Shown one piece after another: positions 46,324 to 53,327 of a stretch of 64,000 bases of DNA (its first letter is position 1; each line of letters opens with the position of its first letter). This DNA comes from Pseudomonadota bacterium. Its GTDB lineage: Bacteria; Desulfobacterota; Desulfarculia; Desulfarculales; Desulfarculaceae. Under the pieces are notes generated by a model. The model saw only the letters and a list, made by a program, of their open reading frames with translations, was not told the origin of the DNA and ran no database searches. Location: NCBI GenBank assembly GCA_018896025.1, contig JAHIND010000005.1, positions 150,513 through 214,512 on the forward strand, read 5' to 3'. Both the position numbers and the translations under genes were made by a program.

Positions 46324-47277
46324 CTAAACGGCGCAGCCGCCCGGCGCGCCGCCGGAGGGGCCCCACACCGGGCGTCCCTGGCGGCAGGTGAAGCTGGCCG
46401 GTTGGGTGGCCAGGACCTCTTCGATCAGGGCGGTGGCCTCCAGCAGCTTGGCGAAATCCACCCCGGTGTCGATCCCCATCTCCTCCAGCATGTTCACCAG
46501 GTCCTCGGTGGCCACGTTGCCCATGGCCCCCACTGCGGTGGGGCAGCCGCCCAGGCCGCCCACCGAGCTGTCGAAGATGCGCACCCCGGCCTGGTAGGCG
46601 GCGTAGGCGTTGGCCAGGCCCAGGCCCCGGCTGTTGTGGAAGTGGGCCGCCAGGCGCACCCCCTTCAGCTCCTGGGCCAGACGCCCCATCTTTTCGGACA
46701 CCATCCGGGGGTTGGCCATGCCGGTGGTGTCGCCCAGGGAGACCTCGGCCACGCCCATGTCGGCGTAGGCCCGGGCGATGGACAGCACCCTATCCTCGGG
46801 GATGGTCCCCTCGTAGGGGCAGCCGAAGGTGGTGACCACGTAGCCCCGCAGGCTGCGCCCCTCGGCCAGCACCAGGCGGGCGATATCCTTAAAGCCCGCC
46901 AGGGACTCGGCGATGGACATACCCACGTTCTTTTGGTTGTGGGCCTCGCTGGCCGAGACGAACAGGGCGATATCGTCCACAGGGGTCTCCAGGGCGCGCT
47001 GGCATCCCTTGAGGTTGGGGACCAGGGCGCTGTAGACCACCCCCGGCTCCTTGTGGATGCCGTTCAGGACCTCCACCGCGTCGCGCAGGGCGGGGATGAC
47101 CTTGGGGTGCACGAAGGAGGTGACCTCGATGCGCCCCAGCCCGCTGGCCGACAGACGGTCTATGAGCTCGATCTTGCGCTCGGTGGGGAAAAAGCCGCTC
47201 TCATATTGCAGGCCGTCCCGGGGCCCGACCTCCACGATGACCGCTTTTTCCTTGGGCGCGTTTTGGGTTTGGTTCAT
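46324..47277 (-). CDS. HMG-CoA lyase-like enzyme (DRE-TIM aldolase family)
   Basis: TIM-barrel lyase of 317 residues that cleaves 3-hydroxy-3-methylglutaryl-CoA or a similar acyl-CoA to acetyl-CoA plus a keto acid. It has the N-terminal VEVGPRDGLQYESG, metal ligands HFHN, and the lyase loop GGLGGCPTAVGAMGNVATED in shorter blocks (GGLGGCP, GNVATEDLVNML), including the catalytic Cys. AAGGAG precedes the ATG. The last residues (GGAPGGCAV) are a divergent tail. Alternatives within the family are citramalyl- or other 3-hydroxyacyl-CoA lyases; the Arg-Asp pair and GNVATED favour HMG-CoA-type chemistry. Confidence 0.87.
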   Translation of the reverse strand: MNQTQNAPKEKAVIVEVGPRDGLQYESGFFPTERKIELIDRLSASGLGRIEVTSFVHPKVIPALRDAVEVLNGIHKEPGVVYSALVPNLKGCQRALETPVDDIALFVSASEAHNQKNVGMSIAESLAGFKDIARLVLAEGRSLRGYVVTTFGCPYEGTIPEDRVLSIARAYADMGVAEVSLGDTTGMANPRMVSEKMGRLAQELKGVRLAAHFHNSRGLGLANAYAAYQAGVRIFDSSVGGLGGCPTAVGAMGNVATEDLVNMLEEMGIDTGVDFAKLLEATALIEEVLATQPASFTCRQGRPVWGPSGGAPGGCAV

Positions 47278-47295
47278 GCTCGGATCTCCTTTGGC

Positions 47296-48090
47296 TCAGC
47301 CTTGGGGCTCAAAGGGCGCCGGCCGGGTGCAGCCCAGCAGGCGCGATATCTCCTGGCAGGCCTTGGCCACCGCCGGGGCGAAATCCTCTATGGCCTCCTG
47401 CTGGGAATGGCGCAGCAGGGGGAAGGCGATGTTTAGCGAAGCCACCGCGTATCCGCTGTAATCCAGGATGGGAGCGGCCACCGCGCACAGGCCCTTTTCC
47501 AGCTCCTGGGCGTTGAGGGCAATGCCCCGGCGGCGGATTAGGGCCAGCTCTTTTTTAATGGCCTGGGGTGTGGCGAGGGTGTGCTCGGTGACCGCCCTCA
47601 AATTGATCTGGCCCAGCAGGCGCTCCAATTTTTCCGGCGGCGAGAAGGCCATGATCGCCTTGCCTTGGCAGGTGCAATGGGCGGGCAGACGCTCCCCGAT
47701 GCGGTGGCGGGTGTTGATTATGTGGCTGGCCTCCAGGCGCGCCACGAACACGATGTCGGTGCCTTCCAAAACGGACATGTTCACCGTCTCGTCGCTCAGG
47801 GCCCGGAGCTTCTCCATGAAGGGCATGGCCACGTGGCGCAGGCTGAGGCTGTTCAGGGCCGAGGCCCCGATGGATATGTTCTGGGCGCCCAGGCGGTAGC
47901 GCTTGCTCTGGGCGTCCTGCTCCACGAAATTCATCTCCTTGAGGGTGGCCAACAGGCGGAAGCAGGCGGTCTTGGACTGCCCGGCAAGCTTGGTCAGCTC
48001 GTCCAGGCTGGCGTCCCCCTCCTGACGGCTGAGCAGGATCAGCAGGTTCAGGCCGTTGGCCAGAGTCTTGGCTAGCTGTCGGTCCGGCAT
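47296..48090 (-). CDS. IclR-family transcriptional regulator
   Basis: Regulator of 264 residues with an N-terminal winged helix (LAKTLANGLNLLILLSRQEG, LAGQSKTACFRLLATL) and a C-terminal effector domain (HRIGERLPAHCTCQGKAIMA; the usual T-A-x-G-K is T-C-Q-G-K). It is embedded in the same-strand catabolic gene run between the CoA-ligase subunits and the HMG-CoA-lyase-like gene. IclR proteins usually bind metabolites of the pathway they control. A 17-bp palindrome at 50157-50173 upstream of the first gene is its likely site. Confidence 0.9.
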   Translation of the reverse strand: MPDRQLAKTLANGLNLLILLSRQEGDASLDELTKLAGQSKTACFRLLATLKEMNFVEQDAQSKRYRLGAQNISIGASALNSLSLRHVAMPFMEKLRALSDETVNMSVLEGTDIVFVARLEASHIINTRHRIGERLPAHCTCQGKAIMAFSPPEKLERLLGQINLRAVTEHTLATPQAIKKELALIRRRGIALNAQELEKGLCAVAAPILDYSGYAVASLNIAFPLLRHSQQEAIEDFAPAVAKACQEISRLLGCTRPAPFEPQG

Positions 48091-48102
48091 GGCTCCCCTT
48101 GC

Positions 48103-48978
48103 CTACTTGAGGGCGTCCTTGAGCAATTCCACCACCTGAGCGGGTTCCAGGGCCACCTTGATGCCCGCCCGCTCGAAGGCGGCCAGCTTGCTCTTCATGG
48201 TGCCCCGGGTGCCGGAGACTATGGCCCCGGCGTGGCCCACCTTGGTGCCTTCGGGGGCGGTGTGGCCCGCCACGTAGGTGACCACCGGCTTAGTGACCGC
48301 GCCGCTGGCCACCAGCTCCGCCGCCTCCTCCTCCATGGTCCCGCCGATCTCGCCCACCAGCACCACCGCCTCGGTCTGGGGGTCGTCCTGGAATTTTCGC
48401 AGCGCCTCGCGGAAGCGCAGGCCCACGATGCGGTCGCCGCCCACCCCGATGCAGGTGCTCTGGCCCAGGCCCGCGGCGGTGAGGCGGGAGACGAATTCAT
48501 AGGTCAGGGTGCCGCTGCGCGAGGCCAGCCCCACCGGGCCCGGCCGGAAGTAGCGCGCCGGGACAAAGCCCAGCATGGTTTTCTCCGGGGGGGAGATCAT
48601 GCCGGGGGTGTTGGGGCCGATGATGGTGATCCCCAGGCGGCGTTTGGCTTCCATGATGGCCATGGCGTCTTGCAGGGGCACGTGCTCGGTCACGATGACC
48701 ACCAGCTTGATGCCGTTTTCCATGGCGTCCAGGGCCGCCGCCTTCACCCCGGCGGCGGGGATGAACAGGATGCTGGCGTCTATGGGCCTGCTCTGGCAGG
48801 CCTCGGCCACGCTGTCGAACACCGGCACCCCCTCCACCTCCTGGCCCCCGGCTCCCGGACGCACCCCGGCCACGATCTTGGTGCCGTAGGCCAGCATGTT
48901 CTTGGTGTGGTGGCGGGCGGCGCTGCCGGTGATGCCCTGGACGAGGACCTTGGTGTCCTTGAAAGCTATGATGCTCAC
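48103..48978 (-). CDS. Succinyl-CoA synthetase-like ligase, alpha subunit (SucD/MtkB type)
   Basis: CoA-binding subunit of 291 residues. The N-terminal KVLVQGITGSAARHHTKNMLAYG, GPNTPGMISP and the phospho-histidine loop (KVGHAGAIVSG) are present. It starts at GTG 48978, which overlaps the beta-subunit stop (GTGA) and is preceded by GGAGGG; longer in-frame readings into the preceding gene are not real. It would activate a dicarboxylate with ATP and CoA: malate, succinate, citramalate or a methylglutarate-type acid. Clustering with an HMG-CoA-lyase-like gene makes ordinary TCA-cycle function less likely. Confidence 0.9.
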   Translation of the reverse strand: MSIIAFKDTKVLVQGITGSAARHHTKNMLAYGTKIVAGVRPGAGGQEVEGVPVFDSVAEACQSRPIDASILFIPAAGVKAAALDAMENGIKLVVIVTEHVPLQDAMAIMEAKRRLGITIIGPNTPGMISPPEKTMLGFVPARYFRPGPVGLASRSGTLTYEFVSRLTAAGLGQSTCIGVGGDRIVGLRFREALRKFQDDPQTEAVVLVGEIGGTMEEEAAELVASGAVTKPVVTYVAGHTAPEGTKVGHAGAIVSGTRGTMKSKLAAFERAGIKVALEPAQVVELLKDALK

Positions 48979-50123
48979 GAAAGGCCCTCCGTAATCTTGA
49001 TCACCTGGGTCACCGAATCCTCCAGGCCCGCGATGGCCTCGATGCCCACTTGGCGCAGAATCTCCCTGCCCTCGTCCTCGCGGTTGCCCACCATGCGCAC
49101 CACCACCGGGAAGGAGGGCCGGTACTCGGTCATGAAGTCCTGGATGCCCAGGGCCAGGTCGTCGCAGCGGTTGAGCCCGGCGAAGATGTTGACCAGCACG
49201 GTCTTGATGCCGGGGTCGTCCAGGAACAGGTGGAAGGCGTCGTATATCCCCTGGCGGTTCATCTGGGCGGTGTCCAGGAAGTTGGCCGGACGCCCTCCCC
49301 CGGCGCGCATCAGGTCCAGGATGGCCATGGTGATGCCCGCCCCGCTGGACAGGATGCCGATGTCGCCTTCCATGCGCAGGAAGGTCCAGCCCCGCTTGCG
49401 GTGGTCCTTTTCCAGCTCGAACTCGGCCTCGCTCTGCCCCCGGGGCCGCACCAGATCGGCCTGGCGGAACAGGGCGTCCTCGTCTATGGCCGCAGTGGCG
49501 TCCAGGGCCAGGAAGGAGCCGCCCGCCAGCACCAGCGGGTTGACCTCCAGCATCTCGCAATCGAACTTGGCGTAGACGCCGTAGAGCGCGGCGATGATGC
49601 GGCGCAGCTCGTCGCTCCGGTCCACCCCTACCTCTTGCGGCGGGCACAGGAAGTCGGCGATCTCCCCGGCCTGCTCCTTGGTGAGGCCCTGGCCGGGGGA
49701 GATGGCCCGCTTGATGATCTGCTCGGGATGCTCCTGGGCTACGCTCTCAATCTCCACCCCGCCGTCGCGGCTGGCGATGAACACGGGGCAGCCCTCGGTG
49801 TAGTCCACGGTGATGCCCAGATACAGCTCCTGATCGAAGCCGACCTTGGCCTCCACCAGCAGGGTGTCGATCTTTTCGCCCGCGTGCTCCCGGCCCAGCA
49901 GACCAGCGGCGGCTTGCCCGGCTTCCTGGGGCGTGTCGGCAAAGGCGATCAGCCCCGCCTTGCCTCGGGCCTTGATCATGGTCTGGGGCTTCAGGACCAC
50001 GGGGCCGCCCAGGCGTTGGGCCGTCTCCTGGGCCTGGGCCGCGGTGGCCGCCAGATCCGAGCCCGGCACGGGGATTCCGGCCTGCCGGAGCAGTTGCTTG
50101 GCTTCGTGTTCGTAAATCCTCAT
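48975..50123 (-). CDS. Succinyl-CoA synthetase-like ligase, beta subunit (SucC/MtkA type)
   Basis: ATP-grasp subunit of 382 residues, first gene of the operon. It has the typical start MRIYEHEAKQLLRQAGIPVP, nucleotide-binding VLKPQTMIKARGKAG, EVNPLVL with metal ligands, and SSGAGITMAILDLM in the ligase interface domain. The AAGGAACG site precedes ATG 50123. The MtkA/SucC boundary cannot be drawn by eye. A palindrome and a probable promoter lie upstream. Confidence 0.9.
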   Translation of the reverse strand: MRIYEHEAKQLLRQAGIPVPGSDLAATAAQAQETAQRLGGPVVLKPQTMIKARGKAGLIAFADTPQEAGQAAAGLLGREHAGEKIDTLLVEAKVGFDQELYLGITVDYTEGCPVFIASRDGGVEIESVAQEHPEQIIKRAISPGQGLTKEQAGEIADFLCPPQEVGVDRSDELRRIIAALYGVYAKFDCEMLEVNPLVLAGGSFLALDATAAIDEDALFRQADLVRPRGQSEAEFELEKDHRKRGWTFLRMEGDIGILSSGAGITMAILDLMRAGGGRPANFLDTAQMNRQGIYDAFHLFLDDPGIKTVLVNIFAGLNRCDDLALGIQDFMTEYRPSFPVVVRMVGNREDEGREILRQVGIEAIAGLEDSVTQVIKITEGLS

Positions 50124-50156
50124 GAGCGTTCCTTGCGGGGAGGACGGGGATCACTT

Positions 50157-50173
50157 GTTCCGATTATCGGAAC
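50157..50173. promoter_or_regulatory. Probable IclR-type operator of the catabolic operon
   Basis: GTTCCGA-TTA-TCGGAAC is a perfect 17-bp palindrome ending 34 bp before the first start codon. It resembles IclR-family sites of aromatic-acid regulators such as PcaR (GTTCGATAATCGCAC). Confidence 0.6.
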
Positions 50174-50191
50174 TGCGTTTCTTTATTTAAA

Positions 50192-50221
50192 AAGTTAGTA
50201 AATCCGCCCCTCCCGTGTCAA
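50192..50221 (-). promoter_or_regulatory. Probable sigma-70 promoter of the catabolic operon
   Basis: On the minus strand TTGACA (50221-50216) and TAACTT (50197-50192) are 18 bp apart. The start site would fall near 50185, just upstream of the palindrome, so a bound regulator would block elongation or initiation. Confidence 0.5.
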
Positions 50222-50546
50222 GGGCAAATTTGGCGGGGAAAGCCGGCGGGAAAACGAAAGGGCTTCAGGGGGGAGACGCGGCGCGCCATGCGCCGGACGT
50301 TGCTGGGGCCCGCTTTCCAGATGATCCGGCAGGCGGCCCACGGGGAGGCGATGAAGAGCATGAAGGCGTACGGGGGCCGGTCAGCTCGCGCAAAAAGGGC
50401 GACCCGGCGAACTCTAGTGAGAAGACAACCTGTTAAGATTGAACTCCGGCTGGTGTTTCCAGTAATCTTTGCTTTCACACCGGCCCATGTCGCCCAGTAT
50501 TATAATTAGGTGGCCGACTCCCTCGTTAGCCCCGGCGGGTGGATGA
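50222..50546. other. Intergenic region upstream of the M48 protease gene
   Basis: No supportable gene or repeat. It must hold the protease promoter; the AT-rich stretch CAGTATTATAATTAGG near 50496-50511 contains a TATAAT-like -10. Confidence 0.4.
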
Positions 50547-51407
50547 ATGGACGCGATCAAAACCGGTATATGGGCTTGGCTTATGGCCGCGCTGCTGTTG
50601 GGCGCGGCCTGCGCCGCCAACCCGGTCACCGGCCAGCAGCAACTGGCCATGATGTCCGAGCAGGAGGAGATCGCCCTGGGGGCGCGCGCCTACCCCGTGG
50701 CCATAGACCAGTATGGCGGGGCGCTGCCCAAGGATTCGGCCATGCAGGCCTACGTGGGGCGGGTGGGCCGGCGGGTGGCCGGTTCGAGCCACCGCCCCGA
50801 GCTGCCCTGGGAGTTCGCGGTGGTGGAGTCGGAGGAGGTCAACGCCTTCGCCCTGCCCGGCGGCAAGGTCGCCATCACCCGGGGGCTTTTGGTTCGCCTG
50901 CCCGACGAGGACTCCCTGGCCTTTGTCCTGGCCCACGAAGTGGGGCACGTCACCGCCCGCCATTACGTATCCCGCCATGCCCAGTCTTCCTTGATAAACC
51001 TCGGGGTGGTCGGGGTGGGGGTGGCCCTGGGGGGCAGCGGTTGGGGCGGGGTGGCCCAGCGCACCGCGGGCACGGCCGGGAACCTGATGCTGCTGTCCTA
51101 CTCCCGCGACCAGGAGCGCCAGGCCGACGACCTGGGCTCCATGTACATGATCGCCGCCGGGTACAACCCCAAGGCCCAGGTGGCGGTGATGGAGCTGCTC
51201 CTGAAGCTGCGCGACAAGGAGCCTTCCTACGTGGCCACCCTGTTCTCCACCCATCCCCTGGACCAGGAGAGGTTGCAGACGGCGCGGCGCCGCGTGGAAA
51301 AGGTGAGCCCCCAGGTTCTGGCCCGGCCCATCACCCCGGTGCCCGGCCCCCCCAAGCCGCCCTCCCTCAAGCGCAAGCGCCCCTCCGGCTACCAGCAGCA
51401 GGGCTAG
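50547..51407 (+). CDS. M48-family zinc metalloprotease, exported (BepA/LoiP-like)
   Basis: Metallopeptidase of 286 residues with a signal sequence ending LLLGAACAAN; Cys22 may be a lipid anchor although the lipobox is atypical. Catalytic HEVGH is at 130-134, followed by TARH, and the third zinc ligand lies in RDQERQADDLGS. VESEEVNAFALPGGKVAITRGLL is characteristic of periplasmic M48 proteases that process outer-membrane proteins and LPS machinery. The basic Pro-rich tail is probably disordered. It converges with a five-gene operon of exported proteins, with only 15 bp between stops. Confidence 0.9.
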   Translation: MDAIKTGIWAWLMAALLLGAACAANPVTGQQQLAMMSEQEEIALGARAYPVAIDQYGGALPKDSAMQAYVGRVGRRVAGSSHRPELPWEFAVVESEEVNAFALPGGKVAITRGLLVRLPDEDSLAFVLAHEVGHVTARHYVSRHAQSSLINLGVVGVGVALGGSGWGGVAQRTAGTAGNLMLLSYSRDQERQADDLGSMYMIAAGYNPKAQVAVMELLLKLRDKEPSYVATLFSTHPLDQERLQTARRRVEKVSPQVLARPITPVPGPPKPPSLKRKRPSGYQQQG

Positions 51408-51422
51408 GCCCCGCCCGGCCCC

Positions 51423-52013
51423 CTAGTAGGACACGCTTTTGCCAGGCTCGGGCATGCTGGGCGGCTGGCTGGACGCGCCGGGCGCGGCGGGAGCGGACGC
51501 GGCCGGGGCGGCGGGCTCGGCCGAGCGGCCCGCCTTCACCTGGGGCGCGTCGGACCAGGACTTCATCTGGGGCTTGGGGTATTCGGCCAGGTACTTCTGG
51601 GCCTCGGCGTGGGGAATGCTCTTGGGCTGATAGCTGATGGCGTCCATGTAGAGGTAATAGGTCATGCCGCTCTCCACGGCCAGCTCCACCTTGACCATGG
51701 GTGAGCCCAGTTGCTTGCCGCAGGGGCCGAAACAGCCGTACAGGTCGATTACCGCCTCCCCCGCCGGGCGCTCCCAGCAGAGGTAGGTGCCGTTGCCCAG
51801 GTCCCCCACCATCCTCCCGTTGTCCAGGATCTGGTTGCCGCCCCCCGAGCCGAGGTAAAAAATATAGCCCCGGATCATGTACAGCCTGGCCATGCCCGGC
51901 ACGGGGGCCTGGTCGCGGCTCTCGGGAAAGGGGGCGTACTGGGTGGCCAGGGGCACGCAGCCGGCGCACAGGCCCAGCAACAGGATTACCAGGATCGCGC
52001 GTTTCGCCATCAT
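51423..52013 (-). CDS. DUF2846-like lipoprotein, paralogue 3
   Basis: Lipoprotein precursor of 196 residues; lipobox LCAGC. The core (GMARLYMIRGYIFYL, GNGTYLCWERPAGEAV, YYLYMDAI, AQKYLAEYPKP) is shared with the two genes upstream, which identifies a tandem family. The core resembles DUF2846, a beta-rich lipoprotein domain of unknown role. The C-terminus is a Pro/Ala-rich tail ending in SVSY. It is the last gene of the operon. Confidence 0.75.
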   Translation of the reverse strand: MMAKRAILVILLLGLCAGCVPLATQYAPFPESRDQAPVPGMARLYMIRGYIFYLGSGGGNQILDNGRMVGDLGNGTYLCWERPAGEAVIDLYGCFGPCGKQLGSPMVKVELAVESGMTYYLYMDAISYQPKSIPHAEAQKYLAEYPKPQMKSWSDAPQVKAGRSAEPAAPAASAPAAPGASSQPPSMPEPGKSVSY

Positions 52014-52071
52014 GGGCGTCCTCCCGTCTTGGGGAGCCCCGGCGCGCTCCTTACCGCCGAAGCCTCCCTAC

Positions 52072-52635
52072 TCAGTAACCAGCGCCCTTATTGCCTGGGA
52101 CGCCCCCGCCGATGCTTGGTTGGGCCCCGGCGGGCGCGGCAGGGGATGGCGCCTGATTGCCCGCCGCGTGCACCAGGCTAACTTGCGGAGGCACCTCCGG
52201 CTTGGGGTATTCGGCCAGGTACTTTTGGCCCTCGGCCGCCGGGATGCTTTTCAGGCCTGGGCTCAAGGCGTCCTTATACAGGTAGTAAACCTTGTCGGCC
52301 TGCACCGGCAGGTTCCCCTGGAAACCCGGACTGTTCCAATTGTCGAGGTTCAGCACGAGATGAGCCGTCCCCGGTGGGCGCTCCCAGCAGATGTAGCTGC
52401 CGTTGGTCAGGTCGCCCCGGGGCGTCCCATCCTCCCGGAGATGGTCCACCGCCGCGGCTGAGATCCAGAATACATATCCCCGGATAACGCAGATGCGGGC
52501 CTTGCCGGAGTCGGGGGCCACTTTCAGGTCGTTGGGAAGGGGAATGTACTGGGTGGCGGTGGGGGCGCAACCGGCCAGCAGTATGATGATGATCAAGGAG
52601 CCGGTCAGCCAGGCCGCGTTCACAAGCTTTTTCAT
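52072..52635 (-). CDS. DUF2846-like lipoprotein, paralogue 2
   Basis: Lipoprotein precursor of 187 residues; lipobox LLAGC, N-terminal ATQYIPLPNDLKVAP, then GKARICVIRGYVFW, GSYICWERPPGTAHL, QGNLPVQADKVYYLY and EGQKYLAEYPKP. It shares most of these blocks with its neighbours on both sides and ends KGAGY. The gap to the upstream paralogue is 63 bp. Confidence 0.75.
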   Translation of the reverse strand: MKKLVNAAWLTGSLIIIILLAGCAPTATQYIPLPNDLKVAPDSGKARICVIRGYVFWISAAAVDHLREDGTPRGDLTNGSYICWERPPGTAHLVLNLDNWNSPGFQGNLPVQADKVYYLYKDALSPGLKSIPAAEGQKYLAEYPKPEVPPQVSLVHAAGNQAPSPAAPAGAQPSIGGGVPGNKGAGY

Positions 52636-52698
52636 TAATACAACCCCTGGTGAATAATTCCGTCTCGTCGGTTAGCGTTCCGCCGCCGTGGTAGCTGC

Positions 52699-53262
52699 TC
52701 AATACCCCGCGCTTTTGTTGGCCGGAGAGGCCGGCCCGCCACCAATGGGAACGATCGTCTGAACAGGAGCTCCCGCCGAGGGAAGCTGGGCCGGCATGGC
52801 CGGCGATGATGGGCTACGACGCGCTACGTGAGGCCTGGAATACTCGGCCAAGTACTTTTGGCCTTCCTGGTGATCTATGCTCTTAAATTGCTGATGGAAG
52901 TAATCCATGTACAGGTAATAGAGCATGTCGGGTTCCACCGGCAGGTTGCCCTGGGCGGCAAAAAGGGGGTCCCAGGTGCGCAGGGAGAGGTGGGCCACGC
53001 CGGGCGAGCGCTCCCAACAGATGTAGCTGCCGTTGGGAAGCTCTCCTATGAGCATTCCATCATCCTGGAGACGGCAATCGACCGCCATGGCCGCCATAAT
53101 CCAACCTCGGATGACGCAGATGCGGGCCTTGCCGGGAGCCGGGGCCGCATTCAGGTCCGGGGGCAAGGGGGCGTACTGGGTGGCGGCGGGGGCGCAGGCG
53201 GCGCATAGGGCCAGCAGCAACAGGCCGCCCGTCAGGCCCGCCCCGGCGATCGACTTTCTCAT
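52699..53262 (-). CDS. DUF2846-like lipoprotein, paralogue 1
   Basis: Lipoprotein precursor of 187 residues; lipobox LCAAC. The sequence blocks ATQYAPLPPDLNAAP, GKARICVIRG, GSYICWERSPGVAHL, QGNLPVEPDMLYYLYMD and EGQKYLAEYSRP align with the other two. The tail ends KSAGY. The same length and end as paralogue 2 imply a recent duplication; paralogue 3 is more divergent. Confidence 0.75.
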   Translation of the reverse strand: MRKSIAGAGLTGGLLLLALCAACAPAATQYAPLPPDLNAAPAPGKARICVIRGWIMAAMAVDCRLQDDGMLIGELPNGSYICWERSPGVAHLSLRTWDPLFAAQGNLPVEPDMLYYLYMDYFHQQFKSIDHQEGQKYLAEYSRPHVARRSPSSPAMPAQLPSAGAPVQTIVPIGGGPASPANKSAGY

Positions 53263-53327
53263 GAATTACTCCCTGATGTAGAGCACCTAACTTCGGCCGA
53301 GCGCCGAGGGGTTCCCTGGGCTCCCCC

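Noticed and set aside
48979..49647. Long upstream extension of the CoA-ligase alpha subunit
   Set aside because: It is an Arg/Gly/Pro-rich off-frame reading of the beta-subunit gene; the GTG at 48978 has a ribosome site and the family N-terminus.
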